Part shown: one piece after another, positions 1 to 8,541 of the stretch
How the letters are laid out: every line of letters begins with the position of its first letter
Numbering within the stretch: position 1 is the stretch's first letter
NCBI GenBank assembly: GCA_934086395.1
Contig: CAKOIE010000010.1
Span: 1-43,106 of the forward strand
DNA from: an uncultured Bacilli bacterium
GTDB taxonomy: Bacteria; Bacillota_I; Bacilli_A; RF39; UBA660
Length of the DNA: 43,106 nucleotides
Reading direction: 5' to 3'
Program-made: the position numbers and the translations under genes
Notes under the pieces: model-generated
Databases searched by the model: none
Told to the model about the DNA's origin: nothing
The model's input: only the letters and a program-made list of their open reading frames with translations

Positions 1-773
1 CTATCAAAATCACCTTTATAATCAGTTTTTTTATCAAGAAATCTTATACCAGAAACTAATCCTTTTTTTGAAATTAAAATTCCTGCTTTATCATCTATCA
101 ACCATTTAACCGGTGATACTTCTAGCCAAACATAATCACCATTTCTATATTCAACACCATTTGAAAGCATGAATTTACCGCCACCACGATAAGAATTTGC
201 TCTTATACGAATATATTCCTTTCCTTGATATTTGTATTCTTCATAGGTTACAGGTTTAAATCCTGTATTATAGTCATAATATTTTGCAGAATCAAATGTG
301 TAACTTCTTCCTGTCTTATTCATTCCTCTATTATACTCTGACTCTAGTATATTTTGCATTCTTGAATCAGCAGCATTTTGAGGATATTCTCCGAATTCAA
401 CCTCTTCTGTTCCATTGTATCCACTCACTCTGTTCGGGGAGATTTTGGAAAAGAATACAGAAGATTGCAATGCTGGGCGAACAGCATCATCGCGTACATA
501 CCTACAGGAGTTGCCCCTATTACCATCTTTATTGACCACGTGGACATCATTATCACCATCATCAGATCTAGTCCAAAACCAACTAGTTCTACCAGTTAAA
601 GATCTATCTTCATCTATAGTATTTTTACATATACAACTGCCAGTTAAAATACATAAATCTGTAATTGCAGCTTTTGTTCCATATTTGCTAATTACTTCTA
701 ATTGAGATTCATAACTTTTTCCCCATATTTGTTCTTCACTAAGTAAAGTTAATTCAAAACTATTCTTATTCAT
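1..773 (-). CDS. DUF6273-like protein, 3' end beyond window
   Basis: An open frame runs from the ATG at 773 to the window edge (about 257 codons, stop not seen). The start is preceded by AGAGGGG at good spacing and by a consensus promoter. The pattern W-FWTRSDDG, a V-x(n)-DG step and VRPAL (residues about 65-105), followed by FGEYPQ and a later V-KWLIDD segment, matches the DUF6273 type of domain found in Firmicutes surface or accessory proteins. Function is unknown. No signal peptide is visible at the N-terminus. It is separated from rpoC by a terminator, so it is its own transcription unit. The family call rests on motif memory only. Confidence 0.6.
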   Translation of the reverse strand, partial: MNKNSFELTLLSEEQIWGKSYESQLEVISKYGTKAAITDLCILTGSCICKNTIDEDRSLTGRTSWFWTRSDDGDNDVHVVNKDGNRGNSCRYVRDDAVRPALQSSVFFSKISPNRVSGYNGTEEVEFGEYPQNAADSRMQNILESEYNRGMNKTGRSYTFDSAKYYDYNTGFKPVTYEEYKYQGKEYIRIRANSYRGGGKFMLSNGVEYRNGDYVWLEVSPVKWLIDDKAGILISKKGLVSGIRFLDKKTDYKGDFD

Positions 774-796
774 CCAATACCCCTCTTTTGTGTTGT

Positions 797-825
797 ATAC
801 TACCATTTCTGCTTAAAAATGTCAA
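797..825 (-). promoter_or_regulatory. Sigma-A promoter of the DUF6273-like gene
   Basis: On the minus strand TTGACA (820-825), 17-base spacer, TAGTAT (797-802), about 23 bases upstream of the start codon at 773. Immediately upstream of the -35 lie two direct copies of ATGTTCG (plus-strand 833-839 and 846-852, period 13), a possible operator. Confidence 0.75.
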
Positions 826-871
826 TAAAATGCGAACATAAAACACGAACATATGACTTGATTTTACCAAC

Positions 872-898
872 AAAAAAACTAAGATATTTCTATCTTAG
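872..898 (-). terminator. rpoC terminator
   Basis: Minus-strand hairpin CTAAGATA-gaaa-TATCTTAG followed by seven T, ten bases after the rpoC stop. It closes the rpoBC operon and separates it from the DUF6273-like gene. Confidence 0.85.
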
Positions 899-907
899 CT
901 TTTAATA

Positions 908-3900
908 TTATTCATTATCGCTAGTTTCAGTAGTTTCTTCGTTATTTTCTGAAGCGTTTTCTTCTACTTCATTAACTTCAATATCTGTTTTTTCTTCATT
1001 ATCTAAGAATTCTTCTTCTAATACCTCACTTGGTTCATCTGATAAAAACTCTTTTTCTAATGTTATATCTACATCAGCATATTGTCTTGCACCAGTACCA
1101 GCGGGAATTAATTTACCTAAAATTACATTTTCTTTTAAGCCTCTTAATTCATCAACTTTTCCTTTAATAGCAGCATCTGTTAATACTCTTGTTGTTTCTT
1201 GGAATGATGCAGCTGATAAGAATGAATCAGTTTCTAAACTTGATTTTGTGATACCTAAGATAATTGGATAACCTTTAGCAGGAACTTTACCTTCAAGAAT
1301 AATTGGTTTATTCTTTTTAGCAAATTCTCTAATACTAACTGTTAAACCTGCTACCATATCAGTATCTCCAGCATCAGTTATTCTAATCTTATTAATCATT
1401 CTTGATGCAATAACTTCAACGTGTTTATCAGCAATATCAACACCTTGTGATTTATATACCTTTTGAATTTCTTTCAAAATATATTCTTGAGTAGTAATTG
1501 GATCGGTAACTGCAAGTAATTCTTTAGGTGCAATAATTCCTTCAGTTAATCTATCACCAGCATTAACTTCTGATCCTACTTCTACTCTTAATTTAGCACC
1601 ATAACTTGTTGTATGTTCTCTAGCTTCATTATCGTTCATAACAGTTACTTTCCATTTACCAGAAGATTCTTCTATTTTAGAAACTTTACCAGTAATTTCA
1701 GCAATTGTTGCTTTTCCTTTTGGACGACGTGCTTCAAATACTTCTTCAACTCTTGGTAAACCTTGAGTGATATCTTCTTCTGATGCTACACCACCGGCAT
1801 GGAATGTACGAAGTGTTAACTGTGTACCTGGTTCACCAATTGATTGAGCGGCCATAATACCTACAGCTTCACCTGTTTCAACTAGGTTACCAGTTGCTAG
1901 GTTGTAACCATAACATTTTTGACAAATTCCGTGTTCACTCTTACAAGTTAATACGCTTCTGATTTCAACTTTTGTAATACCTGCTTTAACAATCTTACTT
2001 GCAATACTTTCAGTAATTGCTTCACCTTTATCAACAATAACTTCTTTAGTTTCAGGATTGATAACTTTTTTAGCAGCATATCTACCAACAATTCTTTCAG
2101 CCATTGATTCAATAACTGAGCCATCACTGTCGTTGATAAAGTCTGATACTACTAAGCCAGATGTACAACCACAATCTTCTTCTTTAATAATTATATCTTG
2201 ACCAACATCTACAAGTCTTCTTGTTAAGTAACCTGAATCGGCTGTCTTAAGAGCTGTATCGGCAGATCCTTTACGAGCACCGTGAGTATTAACGAAGAAT
2301 TCGTTAACTGAGTGTCCTTCATAAAGTGATGTTAAAATTGGAATTTCTACTGCATCACCGTTTGGTTTAGCCATTAATCCACGCATACCTGCCATTTGGG
2401 TAAATTGGTTTAATGAACCACGGGCACCAGATGACATCATGATGAATATTGGGTTAGTCGGATTATTTGCAGCTATATCTTTTAATTCTGCTTCTACTTG
2501 ACTTCTTACTTCATTCCATACAGCACATACTGAATTATGTCTTTCTAAATCAGTAATTAAACCTCTTTGGAATTGTTTATTTATTTTATTAACCTTTTCT
2601 TGACCAGCAGCAATATATTCTTGTTTATGTTGACTAGTCATAATATCCATAATACTGAATGTGATACCTGAAATTGTAGAATATTTAAATCCTAAATCTT
2701 TTAATCTATCTAGCATCATAGATGTTTCAGTTGTTTTATAACGTTTAAATATTTGAGCAATTATTTGTTGTAATGTCTTTTTAGCAAACGCTGGTGTTAA
2801 AGGCATAGCTTTAATTGCTTGAGGAATATTTGTTCCCATTTCTAAGAAATACTTGCTTGGTGTTAATCCTTCAATATTGTCTTTAGTAGGTTCATTAATA
2901 AATGGATAAGTATCCGGTAATATTTCGTTAAATAATAATTTACCAGCTGTTGTAACTAAATATTTATCTTTAACATCATCTGCAAATAATTTATATTTGA
3001 ATGATCTAACTGGAAGAGCAATTCTTGTATGTAAAGTTATTTCTCTTCTTTCGTAAGCCATTAATGCTTCATTTGAGTTTTTATAAACTTTACCTTCGTT
3101 TGGTTCTCCAGCATATTCTAATGTAATGTAATAGTTTCCTAATACCATATCTTGTGATGGAGTAACAATTGGTTTACCATCTGAAGGTTTTAAGATGTTA
3201 TTAGCACCTAACATTAGGATTCTTGCTTCTGCTTTAGCTTCTTCACTAATTGGTACGTGAACTGCCATTTGGTCACCATCGAAATCGGCATTAAATGCAG
3301 CACATACTAGTGGGTGTAATCTAATAGCTTTACCACCAACTAATTTTGGTTCAAATGCTTGAATACCAAGTCTATGTAATGTTGGAGCACGATTAAGCAT
3401 AACTGGATGTTCAGTAATTACATCTTCAACTACATCCCAAACACAGTCATCTTTATTATCTATTAATTTTTTAGCTCCTTTAATGTTATGAGCTAAGCCT
3501 CTTTCTACTAAACCATTAATTACATGTGGTTTAAATAGTTCTAAAGCCATATCTTTTGGAAGACCACATTCATACATTTTTAAATTTGGCCCTACTACGA
3601 TAACTGAACGACCAGAGTAATCAACACGTTTACCTAATAAGTTTTGACGGAAACGTCCTTGCTTACCTTTTAACATAGAAGATAATGATTTTAATGCACG
3701 ATTACCAGCACCGCTTACACTTCTTCCACGTCTACCGTTATCAAATAATGTATCTACTGCTTCTTGTAACATACGTTTTTCATTTTGAACAATTATTGAT
3801 GGAGCACCAAGCTCTAACAATTTCTTTAAACGATTGTTACGATTAATAATACGACGATATAAATCGTTTAAATCAGATGTTGCAAATCTACCACCATCTA

Positions 3901-4630
3901 ATTGAATCATTGGTCTTAAATCTGGTGGAATTACAGGAATTACGTCTAATACCATCCATTCAGGTTTATTTCCTGATGTTTGGAACGCTACTAAACAGTC
4001 TAATCTCTTAACTAAACGGATACGTTTTTGACCAGTTGCTCCGTCTAATTCAGCACGTAATTTTTCAATTTCTTTATCAACGTCTACTTCTTTTAATAAT
4101 TTTTGGATTGCTTCAGCACCCATACCTACTTCAAATGAATTACCATATTTTTCATAATATGCACGATATTCTTTATCTGATAGGGTTTGTTTTTTCTCTA
4201 GTGGAGCTGTTCCCGGATTAATTACTACGTATGATACGAAATATAATACTTCTTCAAGTTCTCTTGGAGACATATCTAGTACTAATCCCATTTTTGATGG
4301 AACACCTTTGAAGAACCAGATGTGAGAGCAAGGTGCAGCAAGCTCTATGTGTCCCATACGTTCACGACGTACTTTAGAACGAGTAACTTCTACACCACAT
4401 CTATCACAAACTACGTTTTTATATCTTAATCTTTTATATTTACCACATGAACATTCAAAATCTTTTGTAGGTCCAAAGATTTTTTCACAGAATAATCCAT
4501 CTCTTTCTGGTTTTAATGTACGATAATTAATTGTCTCTGGTTTTTTAACTTCACCAAATGACCAACTTCTTATCTTTTCAGGGCTAGCAATACTAATACG
4601 AATACCTTTAATATTATTAACTTCCAACAT
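908..4630 (-). CDS. rpoC: DNA-directed RNA polymerase beta' subunit
   Basis: Beta' subunit of RNA polymerase, 1240 residues, full length for a Firmicute. Visible landmarks: the first zinc site CSCGKYKRLRY...CDRCG (residues about 60-78), the catalytic loop NADFDGDQMAVH (about 447) whose three Asp bind the active-site Mg, and the second zinc site C-G-C near residue 819 with CKSEHGICQKC (about 895-905). The last 45 or so residues are a very acidic tail (EVLEEEFLDNEEKT and on). The gene begins two bases after rpoB ends, so the two are co-transcribed and probably translationally coupled. A hairpin terminator follows. Confidence 0.99.
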   Translation of the reverse strand: MLEVNNIKGIRISIASPEKIRSWSFGEVKKPETINYRTLKPERDGLFCEKIFGPTKDFECSCGKYKRLRYKNVVCDRCGVEVTRSKVRRERMGHIELAAPCSHIWFFKGVPSKMGLVLDMSPRELEEVLYFVSYVVINPGTAPLEKKQTLSDKEYRAYYEKYGNSFEVGMGAEAIQKLLKEVDVDKEIEKLRAELDGATGQKRIRLVKRLDCLVAFQTSGNKPEWMVLDVIPVIPPDLRPMIQLDGGRFATSDLNDLYRRIINRNNRLKKLLELGAPSIIVQNEKRMLQEAVDTLFDNGRRGRSVSGAGNRALKSLSSMLKGKQGRFRQNLLGKRVDYSGRSVIVVGPNLKMYECGLPKDMALELFKPHVINGLVERGLAHNIKGAKKLIDNKDDCVWDVVEDVITEHPVMLNRAPTLHRLGIQAFEPKLVGGKAIRLHPLVCAAFNADFDGDQMAVHVPISEEAKAEARILMLGANNILKPSDGKPIVTPSQDMVLGNYYITLEYAGEPNEGKVYKNSNEALMAYERREITLHTRIALPVRSFKYKLFADDVKDKYLVTTAGKLLFNEILPDTYPFINEPTKDNIEGLTPSKYFLEMGTNIPQAIKAMPLTPAFAKKTLQQIIAQIFKRYKTTETSMMLDRLKDLGFKYSTISGITFSIMDIMTSQHKQEYIAAGQEKVNKINKQFQRGLITDLERHNSVCAVWNEVRSQVEAELKDIAANNPTNPIFIMMSSGARGSLNQFTQMAGMRGLMAKPNGDAVEIPILTSLYEGHSVNEFFVNTHGARKGSADTALKTADSGYLTRRLVDVGQDIIIKEEDCGCTSGLVVSDFINDSDGSVIESMAERIVGRYAAKKVINPETKEVIVDKGEAITESIASKIVKAGITKVEIRSVLTCKSEHGICQKCYGYNLATGNLVETGEAVGIMAAQSIGEPGTQLTLRTFHAGGVASEEDITQGLPRVEEVFEARRPKGKATIAEITGKVSKIEESSGKWKVTVMNDNEAREHTTSYGAKLRVEVGSEVNAGDRLTEGIIAPKELLAVTDPITTQEYILKEIQKVYKSQGVDIADKHVEVIASRMINKIRITDAGDTDMVAGLTVSIREFAKKNKPIILEGKVPAKGYPIILGITKSSLETDSFLSAASFQETTRVLTDAAIKGKVDELRGLKENVILGKLIPAGTGARQYADVDITLEKEFLSDEPSEVLEEEFLDNEEKTDIEVNEVEENASENNEETTETSDNE

Positions 4631-4632
4631 TT

Positions 4633-7600
4633 TTATTCCTCCACTTCTAGATTTCCGTTTTCGATGTCTTCTAATTCTTCAAAATCAGGTTCTTCGTCAT
4701 CGAAATCTTCATCTTCTTCATCATCATCTGAATAATCATCTTCTAGATTATCTTTTAAATCTGCATTTACTTCAGGTCTTCTAAAGTTTTCAGGAAGTGG
4801 TGCATCTTTTTTATGGACTATATCACCAGTTTTTGCATCTATTTCATCAATAGTAATCGCATCTGATGCAGCATCTTCTTCGGCTTCTAATTCTTTTAAT
4901 TCATGAGCAACACCATCTTGGTCGATCATTTCAACATTAAGTCCTAATGCTTGGAATTCTTTAATTAATACTCTGAATGATTCAGGCATTCCAGCACCTT
5001 TTGGAGTTTGTCCTTTAACTAAGGCTTCATATACTTTAACACGTCCAACTACATCATCTGATTTAATTGTCATGATTTCTTGTAATACATGAGCAGCACC
5101 ATATGCATATAATGCCCAAACTTCCATTTCTCCGAATCTTTGACCACCAAACTGTGCTTTACCACCTAATGGTTGTTGTGTTACTAAACTGTAAGGTCCA
5201 GTTGAACGAGCATGAATTTTATCATCTACCATGTGATGTAATTTGATCATGTACATAACACCTACAGCAACACGGTTTTCAAATTTTTCACCAGTACGTC
5301 CATTATATAAATCTGTTTTACCATCTAAGTCCATACCAGCTTTAGCCATTTCTTCTTTAATTTCATCAACTGTTGCACCATCGAATACTGGAGTTGCATA
5401 TTTAACACCTAATTTTTTACCAGCCATTCCTAAGTGTAACTCTAAGATTTGTCCTAAGTTCATACGTGATGGAACACCTTGTGGGTTAAGAACAATGTCA
5501 ACTGGAGTACCATCTGGTAAGTATGGCATATCTTCTTCTGGTAAAATAAGGGAAATAACACCTTTATTACCGTGACGTCCTGACATTTTATCTCCAACTT
5601 GAATCTTACGTTTTTGAATTATATAAACACGAACGATTTTTGAAACTCCAGGAGCTAATTCATCAGAATTTTCTTTTGTATAAACTTTTACGTCATGAAC
5701 AATTCCGTCAGCTCCGTGAGCAACTCTAAGTGAAGTATCTCTTACTTCTCTAGTTTTTTCACCAAAGATTGCATGTAATAATTTTTCTTCACTAGTTAAT
5801 TCTTGCATTCCTTTTGGAGTAACTTTACCAACTAGAATATCTCCTTCATGAACTTCAGTACCAATTTTTACGATACCATTTGCATCTAAATTCTTACGAG
5901 CATCCTCTCCAACGTTTGGAATATCTCTTGTTATTTCTTCTGGTCCTAATTTTGTATCACGACAATCAATATCATAATGTTCGATATGTAAAGTTGTATA
6001 AACATCATCTTTAACTAATTTTTCATTTAATACAACGGCATCTTCATAGTTATAACCATTGCATGTCATGAACGCTACTACCATGTTTCTACCTAGTGCA
6101 AGTTCTCCATTTTGAGTAGCTGGTCCATCAGCGATAACTTCTCCACGATGAACTTTTTCACCCTTTTTAACAATTGGATTATGAGAAATATTACTTTCGG
6201 CATTACTTCTTTCGAATGATGCTAAATAATATTCATCTTTTCCTTTAGCGTTTTTAATAACGATTTTTTTACCATCAGCGTATTCTACTACACCGTCGGC
6301 TTTAGCAACGATTGTTGATCCTGAATCTCTAGCAGCAACGTATTCAACACCAGTTCCAACGATTGGTGATTCTGGTCTTAATACAGGTACTGCTTGTCTT
6401 TGCATGTTTGAACCCATTAGGGCACGTCTTGCATCATCGTGATCTAAGAATGGAATACAACTTGTTGTAATTGAAACGATTTGTGATGGTGATACATCAA
6501 TATAGTTAACTAAATCTGATTTAACCATAACTGATTCACCATTAAGTCTGGCAACTACTTGTTCATCAACAATATTATTATTTTCATCTATATGGATTGT
6601 TGATTGACTTATGTAATAGTCAGCTTCTTCATCAGCAGTTAAATAAACTACTTCATCTAAAATATGTTTATTTTCTACTTTACGATATGGAGTTGTAATA
6701 AATCCATATTCATTAATTTTTGCATAACTTGCTAGTGATGTAATAAGTCCGATGTTTGCACCTTCTGGTGATTCGATTGGACAAATACGACCATAGTGTG
6801 ATTCGTTAACGTCACGTACATCCATTCCAGCACGGTCTCTCGATAAACCACCTGGTCCTAAAGATGATAGACGTCTCTTATCTGTTAACTCAGCAATTGG
6901 ATTAATTTGATCCATGAATTTTGACAACTGAGATGAGCCAAAGAATTCTTTAAGTGCAGCTGTTACTGGTCTAATATTTATTAATGTTTTTGGTGTAACT
7001 GTATCTAATTCTTGAGTAGTCATTCTTTCACGAATAACTCTTTCCATACGAGCCATACCAACTTTAAATTGAGTTTGAACTAATTCTCCAACTTGTCTTA
7101 CACGACGATTTCCTAAGTTATCTATTTCATCAATATTACCAATATTTGCAAGTAAATTTAAATAATAGCTTACTGCTGCATACACATCAGAAATAGTTAA
7201 TCTTCTTTCAGCAATATTTTGGTCATTTCCAATAATATTAACTTTCTTAGTTGGATCTTTTTTATCATATACAACAACTTCTTGAATCTTGTTATATGTA
7301 TCTAAATCTTCATTTATTGTAACTTCTTTAACGTTTAATCCATCAGCAAAGTATGGTCTTAATTCTTCTAAACGTTTTTTATCAATTACTTCGCCTTCTT
7401 TAGCGATTATTTCTTTACCATTTTTTAAGTTTTCAGCAAGTGTACAACCTAATAGCCTGTCTAGTACATTTAATTTACGATTAAATTTATAACGTCCTAC
7501 TTTTGCTAGGTCATATCTAAATTTATCGAAGAATCTTACTACTAATTGATTCTTAGCACTATCAAGGGTAGCTGGTTCACCTGGTTTTAATTTTTCATAA

Positions 7601-8310
7601 ATTTCAATTAAAGCCTCATCAGTATTTTTAGTACTATCTTTTTCTAATGTATTATTGATAAAGTAATTATCTTCACCAAATACTTCTTTGATTGCTTCAT
7701 CACTTGATAATCCAAGCGCTCTTAAAAGTGTTGTGATTGTAACTTTTCTAGTACGATCAATTCTTACGTAGATAACATCTCTTGCGTCTAATTCAAATTC
7801 TAACCATGTTCCTTTATTTGGAATAACTTCTCCAGAAACAACTGGACGACCGTTTTTATCAATTTCACGTTTAAAGTAAATAGATGGACTTCTTACTAAT
7901 TGTGATTGAATAACTCTTTCTACACCATTAATAATGAATGTTCCAGCTTCAGTCATCATAGGCATGTCACCTAAGAAAACCTCTTGTTCTTTTACTTCAC
8001 CTGTTTCATTAATGAAAACTCTTGCTTCTACTTTTAAAGGTGCTGCGAATGTAAGCATTCTTTCTTTGCACTCTTTAATTGAGTATCTAGGTTCATCAAA
8101 GGAATAATCTCCAAATTCTAGGGAAATATTTCCGGTGAAACTTTCTACTGGGAATAAATCTTCAAATACCTCTTTTATTCCTTCTGTTAGAAACCAATCA
8201 AATGATTTCTTTTGAATATCTAATAAATCGGTTAATTCGTAATTATTAGATGTTTTTGAGAATGTAATTCTCTCGGCATGATCGCCAAATTTAGCTTTTT
8301 TGTACGCCAC
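4633..8310 (-). CDS. rpoB: DNA-directed RNA polymerase beta subunit
   Basis: Beta subunit of RNA polymerase, 1225 residues. The rifampicin pocket (residues about 455-490) reads SSQLSKFMDQINPIAELTD then KRRLSSLGPGG; the position of E. coli Gln513 is Lys and that of His526 is Asp. GDKMSGRHGNKG (about 910) is the usual active-site segment. The last about 75 residues are highly acidic (DDDEEDEDFDDEEPDFEE). The start is GTG at 8310, placed by GGGGTGA at the right distance and by in-frame stops upstream; an out-of-frame ATG four bases earlier opens only a seven-codon frame. It has its own promoter, unlike the usual rplJL-linked arrangement. Confidence 0.99.
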   Translation of the reverse strand: MAYKKAKFGDHAERITFSKTSNNYELTDLLDIQKKSFDWFLTEGIKEVFEDLFPVESFTGNISLEFGDYSFDEPRYSIKECKERMLTFAAPLKVEARVFINETGEVKEQEVFLGDMPMMTEAGTFIINGVERVIQSQLVRSPSIYFKREIDKNGRPVVSGEVIPNKGTWLEFELDARDVIYVRIDRTRKVTITTLLRALGLSSDEAIKEVFGEDNYFINNTLEKDSTKNTDEALIEIYEKLKPGEPATLDSAKNQLVVRFFDKFRYDLAKVGRYKFNRKLNVLDRLLGCTLAENLKNGKEIIAKEGEVIDKKRLEELRPYFADGLNVKEVTINEDLDTYNKIQEVVVYDKKDPTKKVNIIGNDQNIAERRLTISDVYAAVSYYLNLLANIGNIDEIDNLGNRRVRQVGELVQTQFKVGMARMERVIRERMTTQELDTVTPKTLINIRPVTAALKEFFGSSQLSKFMDQINPIAELTDKRRLSSLGPGGLSRDRAGMDVRDVNESHYGRICPIESPEGANIGLITSLASYAKINEYGFITTPYRKVENKHILDEVVYLTADEEADYYISQSTIHIDENNNIVDEQVVARLNGESVMVKSDLVNYIDVSPSQIVSITTSCIPFLDHDDARRALMGSNMQRQAVPVLRPESPIVGTGVEYVAARDSGSTIVAKADGVVEYADGKKIVIKNAKGKDEYYLASFERSNAESNISHNPIVKKGEKVHRGEVIADGPATQNGELALGRNMVVAFMTCNGYNYEDAVVLNEKLVKDDVYTTLHIEHYDIDCRDTKLGPEEITRDIPNVGEDARKNLDANGIVKIGTEVHEGDILVGKVTPKGMQELTSEEKLLHAIFGEKTREVRDTSLRVAHGADGIVHDVKVYTKENSDELAPGVSKIVRVYIIQKRKIQVGDKMSGRHGNKGVISLILPEEDMPYLPDGTPVDIVLNPQGVPSRMNLGQILELHLGMAGKKLGVKYATPVFDGATVDEIKEEMAKAGMDLDGKTDLYNGRTGEKFENRVAVGVMYMIKLHHMVDDKIHARSTGPYSLVTQQPLGGKAQFGGQRFGEMEVWALYAYGAAHVLQEIMTIKSDDVVGRVKVYEALVKGQTPKGAGMPESFRVLIKEFQALGLNVEMIDQDGVAHELKELEAEEDAASDAITIDEIDAKTGDIVHKKDAPLPENFRRPEVNADLKDNLEDDYSDDDEEDEDFDDEEPDFEELEDIENGNLEVEE

Positions 8311-8379
8311 TCATTTTCACCCCAAACAATATATTTTTTCAGCTATAACCGGACAAAAGCCGGCACAGTTCCAATCTAA

Positions 8380-8409
8380 ATTATATCAAGTAAAAAAAGA
8401 GTTTGTCAA
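8380..8409 (-). promoter_or_regulatory. rpoBC promoter
   Basis: Minus strand TTGACA (8404-8409), 18-base spacer, TATAAT (8380-8385). The roughly 65-base leader holds a small GC-rich hairpin (CCGG at 8360-8363 pairing with CCGG at 8349-8352), which stands out in this AT-rich DNA. rplJ/rplL are not upstream, so rpoBC is transcribed from here. Confidence 0.85.
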
Positions 8410-8541
8410 ACAAATTCTTTTAATTATATCAATAAATTTAACATTTAGGTATATTTTATTTAAAATATTTACACATGGTTAACATTTTTTGAGTTTTTAA
8501 GACGATTTTGGTATTATTTGACTACTCTCTTTTACTTGTTT

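Noticed and set aside
284..705. Plus-strand open frames near the left edge
   Set aside because: They lie opposite the DUF6273-like gene, whose minus-strand frame runs unbroken to the window edge with a consensus promoter and ribosome site.
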